The notes beneath the pieces are model-generated. The model was not told where the DNA came from. It saw nothing but the letters and a program-made list of their open reading frames with translations, and did no database searches. DNA of 64,000 bases from Furcasterigmium furcatum. Its lineage: Eukaryota; Ascomycota; Sordariomycetes; Glomerellales; Plectosphaerellaceae. Where the stretch lies: positions 3,228,934-3,292,933 of the forward strand of contig BCIA01000001.1 of NCBI GenBank assembly GCA_001599815.1, written 5' to 3'. This document shows, piece after piece, positions 24,420-33,909 of this stretch (position 1 is its first letter; every line of letters begins with the position of its first letter). The translations under genes and the position numbers were made by a program.

Positions 24420-26438
24420 CGGGCGGGCTAAATGTGCCGTACGGCAGTCGATCCGTGCCGTACGTGCCTTTCGTGGTGGTGCGGTCTGCTGAACACGACA
24501 AGAAAGGGGGGAAAAGGGGGCGGCCGGTGCAGATGGTCCTGAAGGTGGTCCGAGCGGCATTTGGGGTGGTGTGAGTGGGCGAGTCACCTGTCGCCGTCAC
24601 AAGCCAATCCGCGCCCTCCATCAGCCTCCACCATGTCCGGATTCAGCAACCTGATGGAATCACCAAACTCAACACGCTGGATTCCCATCTTCAGGCGTCC
24701 CTCACCTCAGCATCTCGCGACCGGCGCGCTGTCCTGTTGGGGAATCGAAACATCACTGGGATACTCCGCCAAAGCACGAGTCTCTCCCGTGAGCCGAGGT
24801 GCAGGCTGGGTCTCTCGACTACCGAGATGTTCGGGGAGCTCGGGCGCGGATTCACCACTCCCCTCCCTGTCGGGCGGCGGGTTGGGTTGAGGTTAATCTG
24901 ATGGTGGGAGGGTGGACGAGATCAGCCGATCCAACCCCCATCCCAAGACTCACCCGCACCTGGATTGGTTGTCTTCCCACATTGGACCTCGAGCAGCACG
25001 ACATCATCTGAGTCAAACGCAAGGCGGGCATTTTCTCGTCACCCGCGACAAGCACCGCCGGGTGACTCGTCCTGCAGCGGGCATGAGCCAGGTGCGCCCG
25101 CGACAGCCGACCAGTCGCTGGGATTCCAGCTCGCCACGATGCTGCAGCCTTGCAAACGACTCGGCAAGACGACCAGCGACGCGTCCGCGAGGCGTGACAG
25201 CGGCACGCTTCTCCTGCCCGAGGGAGGGTGCATACCGCGATGCGCAGATGACCTTGCCCCCAGGCTGCATCCATCCAGGCCACCACCTCGGGTTACACGG
25301 GCACCCTCAGCGGTCAATATCAGGATAGCCATCATCCACACCATTCTCGGCACATCCCTCGAACGCGTCTTCTCCTCGGGGTGGTCAATCATATCATCGC
25401 CACCTCTGGTCCTCCTGGCGTTACAAATCGTCCGATGTTTAGAGCACAGCCTGGCTTGGGCGGCCTGCCCTGCAACCCGGTTTCCGCAACACACCATCGG
25501 CGGGCCGCATGATCGTACTTCAGCAGGTCTCGGCGCTAGACGACCCTTATTCATGACAACCTCGAACACCCAGGGCGTGGCGCTATCGCCTTTCTCGGAG
25601 ATGCAATGTCGGGAACTCGACTGTCATACTGTGCAGTGTGCAAATGGGAGCTCTTCACTTCTCTCGGTCACCCTTTTTTCCTTTCTTGTTGGTCGGAGGC
25701 TCGGTTAGATTAGATGCGGCGGGAGTTGGGGGGCTTACACGCGGCAGCGGGGAGCATCGATAGACGTTGGAGGGAGGCGCACTGGATGGACGGACGGGGA
25801 CTCGGTGTTGGAGGATGGGCTTTGTCTGCAGGGGATTTCCTTTGGCCATGGGCGCCCTTTTGCTTTGGGTCTGCACATCATTATACCCCTTCTTCTTCTT
25901 GAATGGCGGGCGGCATGGAGGTTGGGTTTTTGCTGGGACGGGACGGACGGGCTTTAGAGACGATTGTAATAATAATGAGACGGTATCATAGTACTTGCTG
26001 GGAGGTGTGTGATGCCTGCGGTGCGCTGCCATCGTGTGATGTTGCTGGGACCAGAAATGCTCAGCAGGGCAGTCGGGTCAACGGGGCTGTGAGCTGTGAA
26101 CTGATATCGGTCATCGGGTGATCCGGACATTTCTGGAGGATGCGAGATCTTGTCCAACAACGCGAAGAAGCATTCCAGAGTCCCAATGCGAGTAGCACGT
26201 TCACAAATTCCATCCGTGGAAATGCCTACTGACTGCAACTCGGCCCCGAAGGACACACTTCTCTTGATATCAACTCGCAATTAACAACCCAGCAATCCCA
26301 TCCGATATCTATAAAAAAATGTTGACGGTCACCCAGAAACACCCATGGGTGAAACCCAACACCCGAACGCCGCAGTCCCATCGCCGCGCAATTACGCATC
26401 ATCCACAAAGCAAACAAAACATGCAGTGAAGCATCTTC
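24420..26438. other. Convergent 3' region between MedA and gene A; no clear gene
   Basis: This probably carries the MedA 3' UTR. Open frames start at non-ATG codons and lack domains. One plus-strand stretch after a good acceptor-like site (CCCCCAG at about 25262, frame open to about 25510) has a protein-like composition but no start, donor partner or recognised domain. Confidence 0.4.
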
Positions 26439-29400
26439 CTACCGGAATCGTACCCTCTTCACCCTCTCTCTATGCAACCAACGCTCGTTCTCGGCCTCAT
26501 CACCGCTGCTCTCTGCCCGACGCTTCCCGTAGGAGCGAACGAGGCCTGGTTCGTTCGACGGCTTGCGCTTCTCAGCTGCCGAGCGGGTGCGACGGTGCTG
26601 CTTCCGTGGTGGCTTGGGAGGCAGTACCTGAACGCTTTCAGCAGTGGGCTGGGGTCCCCAGAATTCGTAAATCTCCAGCAGACTCTCGTGGGTGAATCCA
26701 AAGGCCGCCGCAATCGCTTTTGCGAAGTTGCGCTTCCTTTGTCCCTCGAAGTGCCAACCGATACCTGGTAGATGTTGCGCATGCCTCGTAATATTCGCCC
26801 TTTTGTTGGCCGGTTTGGGGAGCCTCAAAACCTCTGACCAGCCTACTTGCACCTCGGAGCCCTTTCCTTTGCGCCAGGAGAATCCCATCCGGCAAAACGT
26901 ACTCGAGACGTCCGGCAGCAAGACACGCTGCTGGCTTTTGCGACCCCAGAAGTCGTCGATCAATGCCCAGTCTTGTTTCCTCAGTTTCTGAGATTGGCCA
27001 GAGTAGTCGGCCGCCGCGTTGTCGACGGGCCCCTGGAGCCGCCTCCGGGGGGCGACGACACCGGTCATATTCCTCGGGCCCCTCCGCACGATCGGCTGCA
27101 TGAAGTCGCGAGTATGGATATCCGCGTCTTCCGTGGTGATGCGGCCGCAGTACTCGCCGATCTGGAACGAACTGGTGTTCCCAGAGAGGTCGACCTCCCC
27201 TCCTCGCTGGTTTCTGTTGGTCTTTTCGGATATAGACTGCGCCCGGTAGCCGTGCGATGGATGTGAGCCGTCCATCCAGGTCAAGAGCAGAGTACGGAAC
27301 TTCTGGATGATGCTCCTCGCATCCGTGTTGGACAGCTCGGTCCTGGGATCGTTGGCGTACTTGATGCCGAGGAGGAGGTGGATGTCAGCGATGCAGCCGA
27401 TCTTGATGTTATCCTCGAACGGGAACTCGTCAAAGGTTTTCATGAAATGGCCGAACTTTTCGTCTCTGACCTCGTCGATTTTCTGAGACCAGGGCTCGTG
27501 GAAATGTATCCTATGGTCTGCGAACGATATGGAATGGCTGAGGAGGCGGTCTAGCATGAGAATCCGGGGTATGACTCCCGTCAGAAAGGTGAGCAGCGGG
27601 GAGATCTCCTCGCCGCCTTCCTCGTTGTACTGCTTGTTGATGGACTCCATGTCCTCATGGATGGCGCGCGCCACTTCCACCATGGAGGGCACGCCGAAGT
27701 TGGTCGACGGAGGGCCCTGATCAACGGTGAATAGGACGCGCTGGATGGTCTGCAGGAGGCGAGTTTCCGCCTCGTCATCTTTGTCCTCGAAGACCTGTCC
27801 CGTGTCACCATCGACTGGCTGGTTGAGTAGCGGCGTCCGGGGCACGACACGCGGAGGGATTACGCCATTGAATGACGCCCTCGGGAGCTCCCAAAAGCTC
27901 TCCCAGTCCCTTTCCATCTTTTCTCTGCAGCAGAGCTGCCGCAAGGCCGGCAGAGAGTGGAGGAAGCCCCCCTGTGTGAGCAGGGTAAAGAGGATAAAAG
28001 TGCTGCGACGCAGAATGCAGACGAACTGAATATATTCCTCGCTCGCGGGATGGCCGAATCGTCCTCGCGTGTGCAGGCCGTTCCACATCTGGTGAAGGCT
28101 CCAGAAAATTTCCAAGCCGAAGAAAAGCATCTTCAGACAGCGCCGGATGGCGTCGTTGGCTAACGCCCGTTTGGCGTCGATGTTGCGGTTGCTGAGATGA
28201 GGCAACAGACCTGGATGCAGAATCTCATCATCGCCCTCGTCATTGCCCTCAGCAACTCCTTCGGCCACTCCCTCGGCGTCACCGTCGTCGTCGGTCATTA
28301 TCTCATCCTCATCACCGCCATCGGCCACGGCCACTACCTCATCCTCGGCATCATATATGTTAGGCTCATCCTGAGGTCCGTCGTCCGCCCCAAGACCTTC
28401 TTCTGCCTCCGGGTTGTCTGTGACCCAGCCATAATGGTGGTTAAGAGTCATCTGGTCCCGGACCATGCTTCGGAACACCTTGGGGTCTCTGAGCATCGAG
28501 TTGGTGAGCTCCTTGAGCCTGTTGTGGGAGTCCAGGAACAACTCGTTGTTGGGCCCAGGATCATAGCATCGATCGCCCGTCAGCTGGAACTTCCAAGGAT
28601 CCTTGGGGTTGTCGTGCTGGCTTTCCAGGTGGCTCCAGACACGCCGATACCAAACCCTCGGTGAGTTGCAGAACTTTTTGAGGTCCGATTTGGACCACAA
28701 ATCCTTGTCGCGCGTCGCGGCTTGGTCCATGTACTCATCCTCGCCCCTGGGCATCCCCATGATTCTGACGGGCCAGGCGGGAGGGACAGGCGGCAGGCCG
28801 CTGGGCGCTCCTCTGACCTCCATTACCAGCACAAGCACCTCGGTGCAGAACCTGGCGATGGCGCCCTGGGCTTGGAGTACCAGCAAGCCGTCGCTCCAGC
28901 CCATGACGCGTCCCATTCCGTGTTGTGCTAGAGTCCTCGGGTCAAGGTTTGCGTTGGGGTTCCTCAGAGTTCGTGGGTACTCCGCGAACAGGTCATCGCC
29001 GGCATGAAACGTCCTCGTGCCGAGCAGAGGGTCCCCTAGGGGCTCTCTGAAAGACAAGAAACAGCCGTCGTGATAGGGGGCTTGGAGCAGCCTGCCGGTC
29101 CGGCCGATGTGCATGGCGTCCCAGTCCTTGGTGACGAACTCTGCCGGCTCGTGCAGTGCGCGGCTGGCGATGAAGGCGCGCAGGATTTCTCGGTCCTTCA
29201 GGAACTCCACGTTCAAGCACGGGATCTGGAAGACGAGGCGATTCTGTGCACAGAATCTATTGAATGCGGTGAAATTCTTGACCCTCTGCGTGCTGGGAGG
29301 CGTGAAGGAATACACGGGAATGTGGACGGGGTTGCACTCGGGGTTCTCGTCGTCCGGACGTACAAGCCGATAGCCTCGTGTATGGCAGCTCCATAGCCTC

Positions 29401-29870
29401 CAGTCCTCGTGCGCCTTCTCGGGAAGAGAGCACTGGCGGAGCAGGTCTCGATACGGGGGCTGTCGTCTTGTGCGGTCCCATGCAGTGTCCAGCATGCGTC
29501 TCAACTCTTCGTCGCCGAGCCCCTGGATTCTGGAAAGAAGAACATCTCCGGACCGGCAGAAGATTGTTGCAAGAAGCTGCCAGGCATCGATGGACTCGGT
29601 CTTCCACTGTGCTACTATGCCGCTGGCTTCGCTGCCGTCGCCGCCGATGACGCGTGGCATCGGCCACTGAATGCCGGCCCCCAAGCGCCCCAGATACAAA
29701 GCAGGATATTCGTGTGTCCAAGGAATCGCTTTATTTATCGTCCAAAATGATTTCGCTGTCCCGGAGTTGAGTCCATTGTATAACTTGCCCATCGGCGTGG
29801 GCTCGAGGACGGCTTCCCACTCATTCTCGTCCAAATCACCATTGAAGCGCTTGGGAAATAAAATGTCCAT
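26439..29870 (-). CDS. Gene A: large uncharacterised fungal protein, paralogue of gene B
   Basis: I do not recognise this family. The frame is intronless and encodes 1143 aa from the ATG at 29870; an upstream in-frame GTG at 29903 is not a likely start. It aligns by eye along its whole length with gene B. Shared blocks (A/B) include DWDAMHIGRTGRLLQAPY / DADAMQVGKAGKLLLPPY, GWSDGLLVLQAQGAIARFC / GWGDGLLAIQAQAAILSFC, IDAKRALANDAIRRCLK / IDAKRALANDVIRRCLR and ADIHLLLGIKYANDPRT / ADLHLLLGIQYANDTRT. A private acidic insertion lies at about 487-551. The C-terminal part (about 960-1075) begins LRKQDWALIDDFWG and corresponds to the HicA-like module of B, but its GS..H motif has decayed (GSEVQVGW). 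The end is basic (KQHRRTRSAAEKRK and final KRVRFR), consistent with nuclear or nucleic-acid-associated localisation. No signal peptide or membrane segment is evident. Confidence 0.8.
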   Translation of the reverse strand: MDILFPKRFNGDLDENEWEAVLEPTPMGKLYNGLNSGTAKSFWTINKAIPWTHEYPALYLGRLGAGIQWPMPRVIGGDGSEASGIVAQWKTESIDAWQLLATIFCRSGDVLLSRIQGLGDEELRRMLDTAWDRTRRQPPYRDLLRQCSLPEKAHEDWRLWSCHTRGYRLVRPDDENPECNPVHIPVYSFTPPSTQRVKNFTAFNRFCAQNRLVFQIPCLNVEFLKDREILRAFIASRALHEPAEFVTKDWDAMHIGRTGRLLQAPYHDGCFLSFREPLGDPLLGTRTFHAGDDLFAEYPRTLRNPNANLDPRTLAQHGMGRVMGWSDGLLVLQAQGAIARFCTEVLVLVMEVRGAPSGLPPVPPAWPVRIMGMPRGEDEYMDQAATRDKDLWSKSDLKKFCNSPRVWYRRVWSHLESQHDNPKDPWKFQLTGDRCYDPGPNNELFLDSHNRLKELTNSMLRDPKVFRSMVRDQMTLNHHYGWVTDNPEAEEGLGADDGPQDEPNIYDAEDEVVAVADGGDEDEIMTDDDGDAEGVAEGVAEGNDEGDDEILHPGLLPHLSNRNIDAKRALANDAIRRCLKMLFFGLEIFWSLHQMWNGLHTRGRFGHPASEEYIQFVCILRRSTFILFTLLTQGGFLHSLPALRQLCCREKMERDWESFWELPRASFNGVIPPRVVPRTPLLNQPVDGDTGQVFEDKDDEAETRLLQTIQRVLFTVDQGPPSTNFGVPSMVEVARAIHEDMESINKQYNEEGGEEISPLLTFLTGVIPRILMLDRLLSHSISFADHRIHFHEPWSQKIDEVRDEKFGHFMKTFDEFPFEDNIKIGCIADIHLLLGIKYANDPRTELSNTDARSIIQKFRTLLLTWMDGSHPSHGYRAQSISEKTNRNQRGGEVDLSGNTSSFQIGEYCGRITTEDADIHTRDFMQPIVRRGPRNMTGVVAPRRRLQGPVDNAAADYSGQSQKLRKQDWALIDDFWGRKSQQRVLLPDVSSTFCRMGFSWRKGKGSEVQVGWSEVLRLPKPANKRANITRHAQHLPGIGWHFEGQRKRNFAKAIAAAFGFTHESLLEIYEFWGPQPTAESVQVLPPKPPRKQHRRTRSAAEKRKPSNEPGLVRSYGKRRAESSGDEAENERWLHRERVKRVRFR

Positions 29871-30387
29871 GATGTTCCGTCGGCGAGTGGCTGCGATTGC
29901 CACAAAAAGGAGACCCAGAGGGTGGGCGTTTGGTGATTTCTCTTCGAGGCGGCTCGGGGACGTGCTGGGGATATTCGAGAAACAATGGCCGGGATGACAA
30001 AGTCATGGGTCAGCGGCGCATCTTGAATGCGCCGATGGACAGGACTCGACACCTGAGAACAAAGCGGATTGGCACATTCCATGTTCATAAAGGAGCTTTG
30101 TCTGTGAATCTGCCGTGAGCGTGGATGGATGGCGGCACTGATGCGTGAGACTGGCGCCCAATCTGAAAGCGATGAAGACCGGTAACAACAATGAGAACAA
30201 AGAAAGGACCAGGGTTTTCGCATTGAAATTCCAAAGCAGCACTTCCACGAAGCACCTGACGAGGCTGGTGCCGGTGGTGGCCGTCGTCTGTTCACATATC
30301 TCGGTTGAAGAGGCATCGAGGTCAAAGTGGTCAGCGCATCGGACTACACTATATTTCCAGAAACCATACAATCTTCAAGCAAGCATT
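29871..30387 (-). other. Spacer between paralogues A and B
   Basis: About 0.5 kb, presumably the promoter of gene A and the 3' UTR of gene B. No domain-bearing frame was found, and no TATA element with good context was recognised. Confidence 0.5.
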
Positions 30388-33300
30388 TCACCCCTCAAAG
30401 ACATGGCAAACAAGGTCATGACGTCCTCGATCGTGTCGATTGGTCAGACGGACCCTCTTAAGATCCCTCTGGCTCTCCTCAACCTCCTCCTCGCGGCCCC
30501 TCTTCGCCTCTCTCGGAGCAGTCGTCCAGCAGACGTCCTCTTCGAGAACCTGCATAGAATGGGCTCCGGGGTCCACGTTTCTGCCTCCTTCTGCTCCTTC
30601 TTCTTCGTCCTCGGGTGCCACCCGCCCCCTGTCGTAGTACTTCTCGATGAGACCGACCGTGATATGCGTTCCGTCCATTGACCTGTTCACCCAGTTCTCC
30701 AGCTTCTGCTTGTCCACGGCGCTGCTTCCACTCCTATGTGCCTTGTGGCAGTTGAACTTGGCCTTCGGGGGCTCGGGCAGCTTGCTTCGGGGAGTCCATT
30801 TGAATATATGAGCGGAGCCGTTGCCAGTAGGTTCCACGACGAAGCCCAGGTGCTTCCACAGGAACGTCCAACTATGCCAGGTGACCTTGGACCTCCGTTC
30901 GGTTTTGGGCCCGAGCGTGTTGTCGATCGTTATCCAGTCCTGCTTGGTGAGTACGTCTCGTGCCTCGTCTCCGCCGCCGGCGTGCGCCTTGATAATCTCA
31001 CGGTTCCTGTTCGGACTTGGGCGTCGTCCCTTTGTGGCTGTTTGGTAGATTCCCTTCGCCAGATCCAGGGTGATCCTCTTGACGTCCTCCTCGAGAACTT
31101 CAATGCCGCGTATTGCCCGTCGTGGTTCTTGTACTATGATCAGTTCTTCTATTGGTGGTGGTGCCGGCTCCCGCTGGCCGGTGCCGAGTTCGGGATCGAG
31201 TGTGTCAATGTCGCCGCAGAACTGTTCAAGTGTAAATCTCTCTCCGCCGCCGTCTTCCCCCTCCGAGTCGTCCGCAAGACCTGCTTTCTTCTTGCTCTTC
31301 TGTTTCTTGCCTGTTTTCTTGGCCTTCTTTCCAGCAGCTTTCGCCGCCGGCTTCTTGACCTTCCAGTCCATTTTCTGATACGAGTCTGCAAAGAGCTTCT
31401 TGCCCGACCACCAGCTCTCAAGACCTTTGCGGAACTGCAAGAGGCAGTTTTGGGCGCCGTTCATCGACACCGACGTTCTGGTGTCGTTGGCGTACTGAAT
31501 GCCGAGAAGCAAGTGCAAGTCCGCCAACACCTGTTGGCCCTGTCCCGACGTCGCGAAATGGCTCTCGAAGTCGAAACTCTCGAGTTCATCTATGAATGTA
31601 CTCGCGATGGTCGAACTGCGTAGCTCCGCCAATGCCTTGGGGTCGTGAAACATCTCCTTGACTCGTGCGAATGGATTCCTCATCTCCAAGCGACGCAGCA
31701 CGTCCGCAACAGTGGAAGGGGTGCACATCATGTGATATATCAAGTCCTGAGCGGTCTCTTCTGTGTCATGATCGGCCAGTACACCGTTCCAGAATTGCTC
31801 GAAAACACATCTGGTGGCTATTGCCAGGCCAGGGACGCCGTATGAGTCGCCAGGGGGCGCAAGCTCCACGGTTCGAAGGGCCTGTATAGTGGCCTCGTCG
31901 TTCTCGCTGATGTTGCTGCTGTTGGGCTGCACCTTGATCAATGGCGGTTGAGGTTGACGAAGCAGCCCACTCGGGAGACTCCAGCGGTCCACAGTCGCGT
32001 TGCTGTTTGTTGGGTCGGACGGGGCAGGATCCGCAGGGGACGGTCGTCTGCAGAAACGTCGGAATGCTGGTGCACCGTGGACGATATTTTGGCCGCGGAG
32101 CTGAGTTGCCGAGAGCTCGACGAACCACCGCAGATGGTACACCAGTGACTTAAAAGGCTCTTTGGTCAGGGTATAGTAGAGAAGACCTTCGGCCGGCACG
32201 GATTCCTTGGGGAAGTCCTTAGAGATCGAGACAGTTTTCGCTGCTTTTTCCATGATATCGTCCAGCATGAAAGCCATGTTATCCACAAGCTCGGACATTT
32301 CCATGGTCATCATCAGGAATCGCAAGCATCGGCGGATGACATCGTTCGCAAGGGCTCGTTTGGCGTCAATATCTCCCACGACCATATGCGGTAGCACCTC
32401 GCCGCCCTCGCTGCAGGAGACCCATCCGTGATGTCGACGGAGAAGCTCTTTGCAGAACCCTCGGAACATCAAGGGGTCCGTTAAGAATCGTTTGAGTAGC
32501 ATCTGAGACACCCAGTTGATATGCCTCATCACGTTTCGGATGGCGACCATCGTAATTACAGCATCGGGCTGGGCCTGGAGATCGTGTGGGAGGGCGCCTT
32601 CGTTCTCGTATTGGGGGGGCGACCAATCTGTCATGTACAATTCTGTAAGAAAGGCCCATGAATGGGACCAGCCGCCGTTGGGGTCGTCCACCCCGACATA
32701 CAGGAATTTCCCCTGGCGGTGCATGGCCTCAAGCTTCGTCTTGTAGTCTTCGAAGGTCATCGAATTCACCTTGAGTCCTTCCCAGACCATAAGATCCGGA
32801 TGAAGTGGGAGCAGGTTGCTCTGCGCAAGCTTTCGACTATCTAATGCCAGGCGAACGATATTGAGGCAGAAGGACAAGATTGCCGCTTGAGCTTGAATAG
32901 CCAGGAGGCCATCGCCCCATCCAAACATCATGCCGTTCCGCAGGTACCGTTCGATGTCGAATTTTCTTGCGTCGTTCTCATCCATGTCACCTTCAATGAC
33001 GCCGTAATGATGGTACCCGCAGAGCCGGTGAAGGTCACTTGCCCCCGCGGCAATGTCCCAATCGTTAACAGTCCGACCGTCTTCGCAGTTGCGAAACCCC
33101 ATGAAGACATCGTCGGCGTAAGGGGGTAAAAGGAGCTTTCCCGCTTTCCCGACTTGCATTGCATCCGCGTCGACACGGATGAACTGGATCGGGGTCATGA
33201 GGCCTCGGAATCGAATCAGCTTGCTCAGGCTCTTCCTGGTGGTCATCGACTCAAGGTTGAGAATTGGGACCTGCAGCGCCGCTCTCCACCGGTTGACGAA

Positions 33301-33909
33301 CGCGTTGTACTCGGAGAATCGATTGTTGCCAGTGTCCTTGGGGGAGAAGTCGTAGATGGGAATCGGCACGTCCTTGTCGGCGGCGAAGCCTTTGGATGCT
33401 GATGCCCACGCCCAGTAGCCTGCGTCTGAGCGAAGAGGGAGTTCGCAGTTCCCGAACAGAGGAGCCAATTCGGGTTCGTTTTTCATGCAATCCCAGGCCT
33501 CCTCCACGACATCCTGCAGTTTGGCGTCGTCCCAGCCCTTTTCTGCGTCCGTGATCGTGGGATTGATCAAATCCATGGCCTGGTGGCATTGGTACATCAA
33601 TTCGTGCCATAGTCTGAAAACATAATTGCGCCACTTGTTCGTTTCTTGTTGCGCTTGATCCCGCGTCAATATTGTCGGCATGGGCCAGAACTCATCGGCA
33701 CCGAGTGCTCTGAGATGGCTGTTGACATCTCCGTGCTTCCACGGTCGATTGGGGTCGTTCGCGTGAAATTGCGAGCCACGGTATGTGTTGGGACAGTTGT
33801 AGAGCCTGTCCATGTAGCTCGCACGCTCTCTGAAGACCAGTTCTTCCTCTCTGGTGAGGCTGGTGTTGGTTCTCGGCACACGGCCCGTGGCTTTTGGTAG
33901 GGGCTCCAT
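30388..33909 (-). CDS. Gene B: large uncharacterised fungal protein with HicA-like C-terminal module
   Basis: Same unrecognised family as gene A, intronless, 1173 aa from the ATG at 33909; the frame extends to an upstream TTG that is an unlikely start. The N-terminal two thirds is mostly helical and carries the blocks shared with A. A Lys-rich stretch (about 850-877, KKPAAKAAGKKAKKTGKK..) and acidic Ser segment follow. At about 985-1090 the order VLTKQDWITIDNTLG, WTFLWKHLGFVVEP, GNGSAHIFKW and FNCHKAH resembles the HicA arrangement: a helix ending in LGF, a GSxH-I-F strand, then a strand with a conserved His. HicA is a dsRNA-binding-like fold best known from bacterial mRNA interferases; similar C-terminal segments occur in other large fungal proteins. 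The terminus is basic (KRGREEE.., DLKRVRLTN), suggesting a nuclear localisation signal. RNA binding or cleavage is inference only. Confidence 0.8.
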   Translation of the reverse strand: MEPLPKATGRVPRTNTSLTREEELVFRERASYMDRLYNCPNTYRGSQFHANDPNRPWKHGDVNSHLRALGADEFWPMPTILTRDQAQQETNKWRNYVFRLWHELMYQCHQAMDLINPTITDAEKGWDDAKLQDVVEEAWDCMKNEPELAPLFGNCELPLRSDAGYWAWASASKGFAADKDVPIPIYDFSPKDTGNNRFSEYNAFVNRWRAALQVPILNLESMTTRKSLSKLIRFRGLMTPIQFIRVDADAMQVGKAGKLLLPPYADDVFMGFRNCEDGRTVNDWDIAAGASDLHRLCGYHHYGVIEGDMDENDARKFDIERYLRNGMMFGWGDGLLAIQAQAAILSFCLNIVRLALDSRKLAQSNLLPLHPDLMVWEGLKVNSMTFEDYKTKLEAMHRQGKFLYVGVDDPNGGWSHSWAFLTELYMTDWSPPQYENEGALPHDLQAQPDAVITMVAIRNVMRHINWVSQMLLKRFLTDPLMFRGFCKELLRRHHGWVSCSEGGEVLPHMVVGDIDAKRALANDVIRRCLRFLMMTMEMSELVDNMAFMLDDIMEKAAKTVSISKDFPKESVPAEGLLYYTLTKEPFKSLVYHLRWFVELSATQLRGQNIVHGAPAFRRFCRRPSPADPAPSDPTNSNATVDRWSLPSGLLRQPQPPLIKVQPNSSNISENDEATIQALRTVELAPPGDSYGVPGLAIATRCVFEQFWNGVLADHDTEETAQDLIYHMMCTPSTVADVLRRLEMRNPFARVKEMFHDPKALAELRSSTIASTFIDELESFDFESHFATSGQGQQVLADLHLLLGIQYANDTRTSVSMNGAQNCLLQFRKGLESWWSGKKLFADSYQKMDWKVKKPAAKAAGKKAKKTGKKQKSKKKAGLADDSEGEDGGGERFTLEQFCGDIDTLDPELGTGQREPAPPPIEELIIVQEPRRAIRGIEVLEEDVKRITLDLAKGIYQTATKGRRPSPNRNREIIKAHAGGGDEARDVLTKQDWITIDNTLGPKTERRSKVTWHSWTFLWKHLGFVVEPTGNGSAHIFKWTPRSKLPEPPKAKFNCHKAHRSGSSAVDKQKLENWVNRSMDGTHITVGLIEKYYDRGRVAPEDEEEGAEGGRNVDPGAHSMQVLEEDVCWTTAPREAKRGREEEVEESQRDLKRVRLTNRHDRGRHDLVCHVFEG

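Noticed and set aside
24965..25708. 247-codon plus-strand open frame downstream of MedA
   Set aside because: Starts at TTG and shows no domain; more likely 3' UTR or intergenic sequence. Only the separate stretch in another frame (25263-25510) was kept as a weak observation.
29871..29903. Upstream in-frame GTG as start of gene A
   Set aside because: Fungal nuclear genes rarely start at GTG; the ATG at 29870 is the first in-frame ATG and loses only 11 residues.
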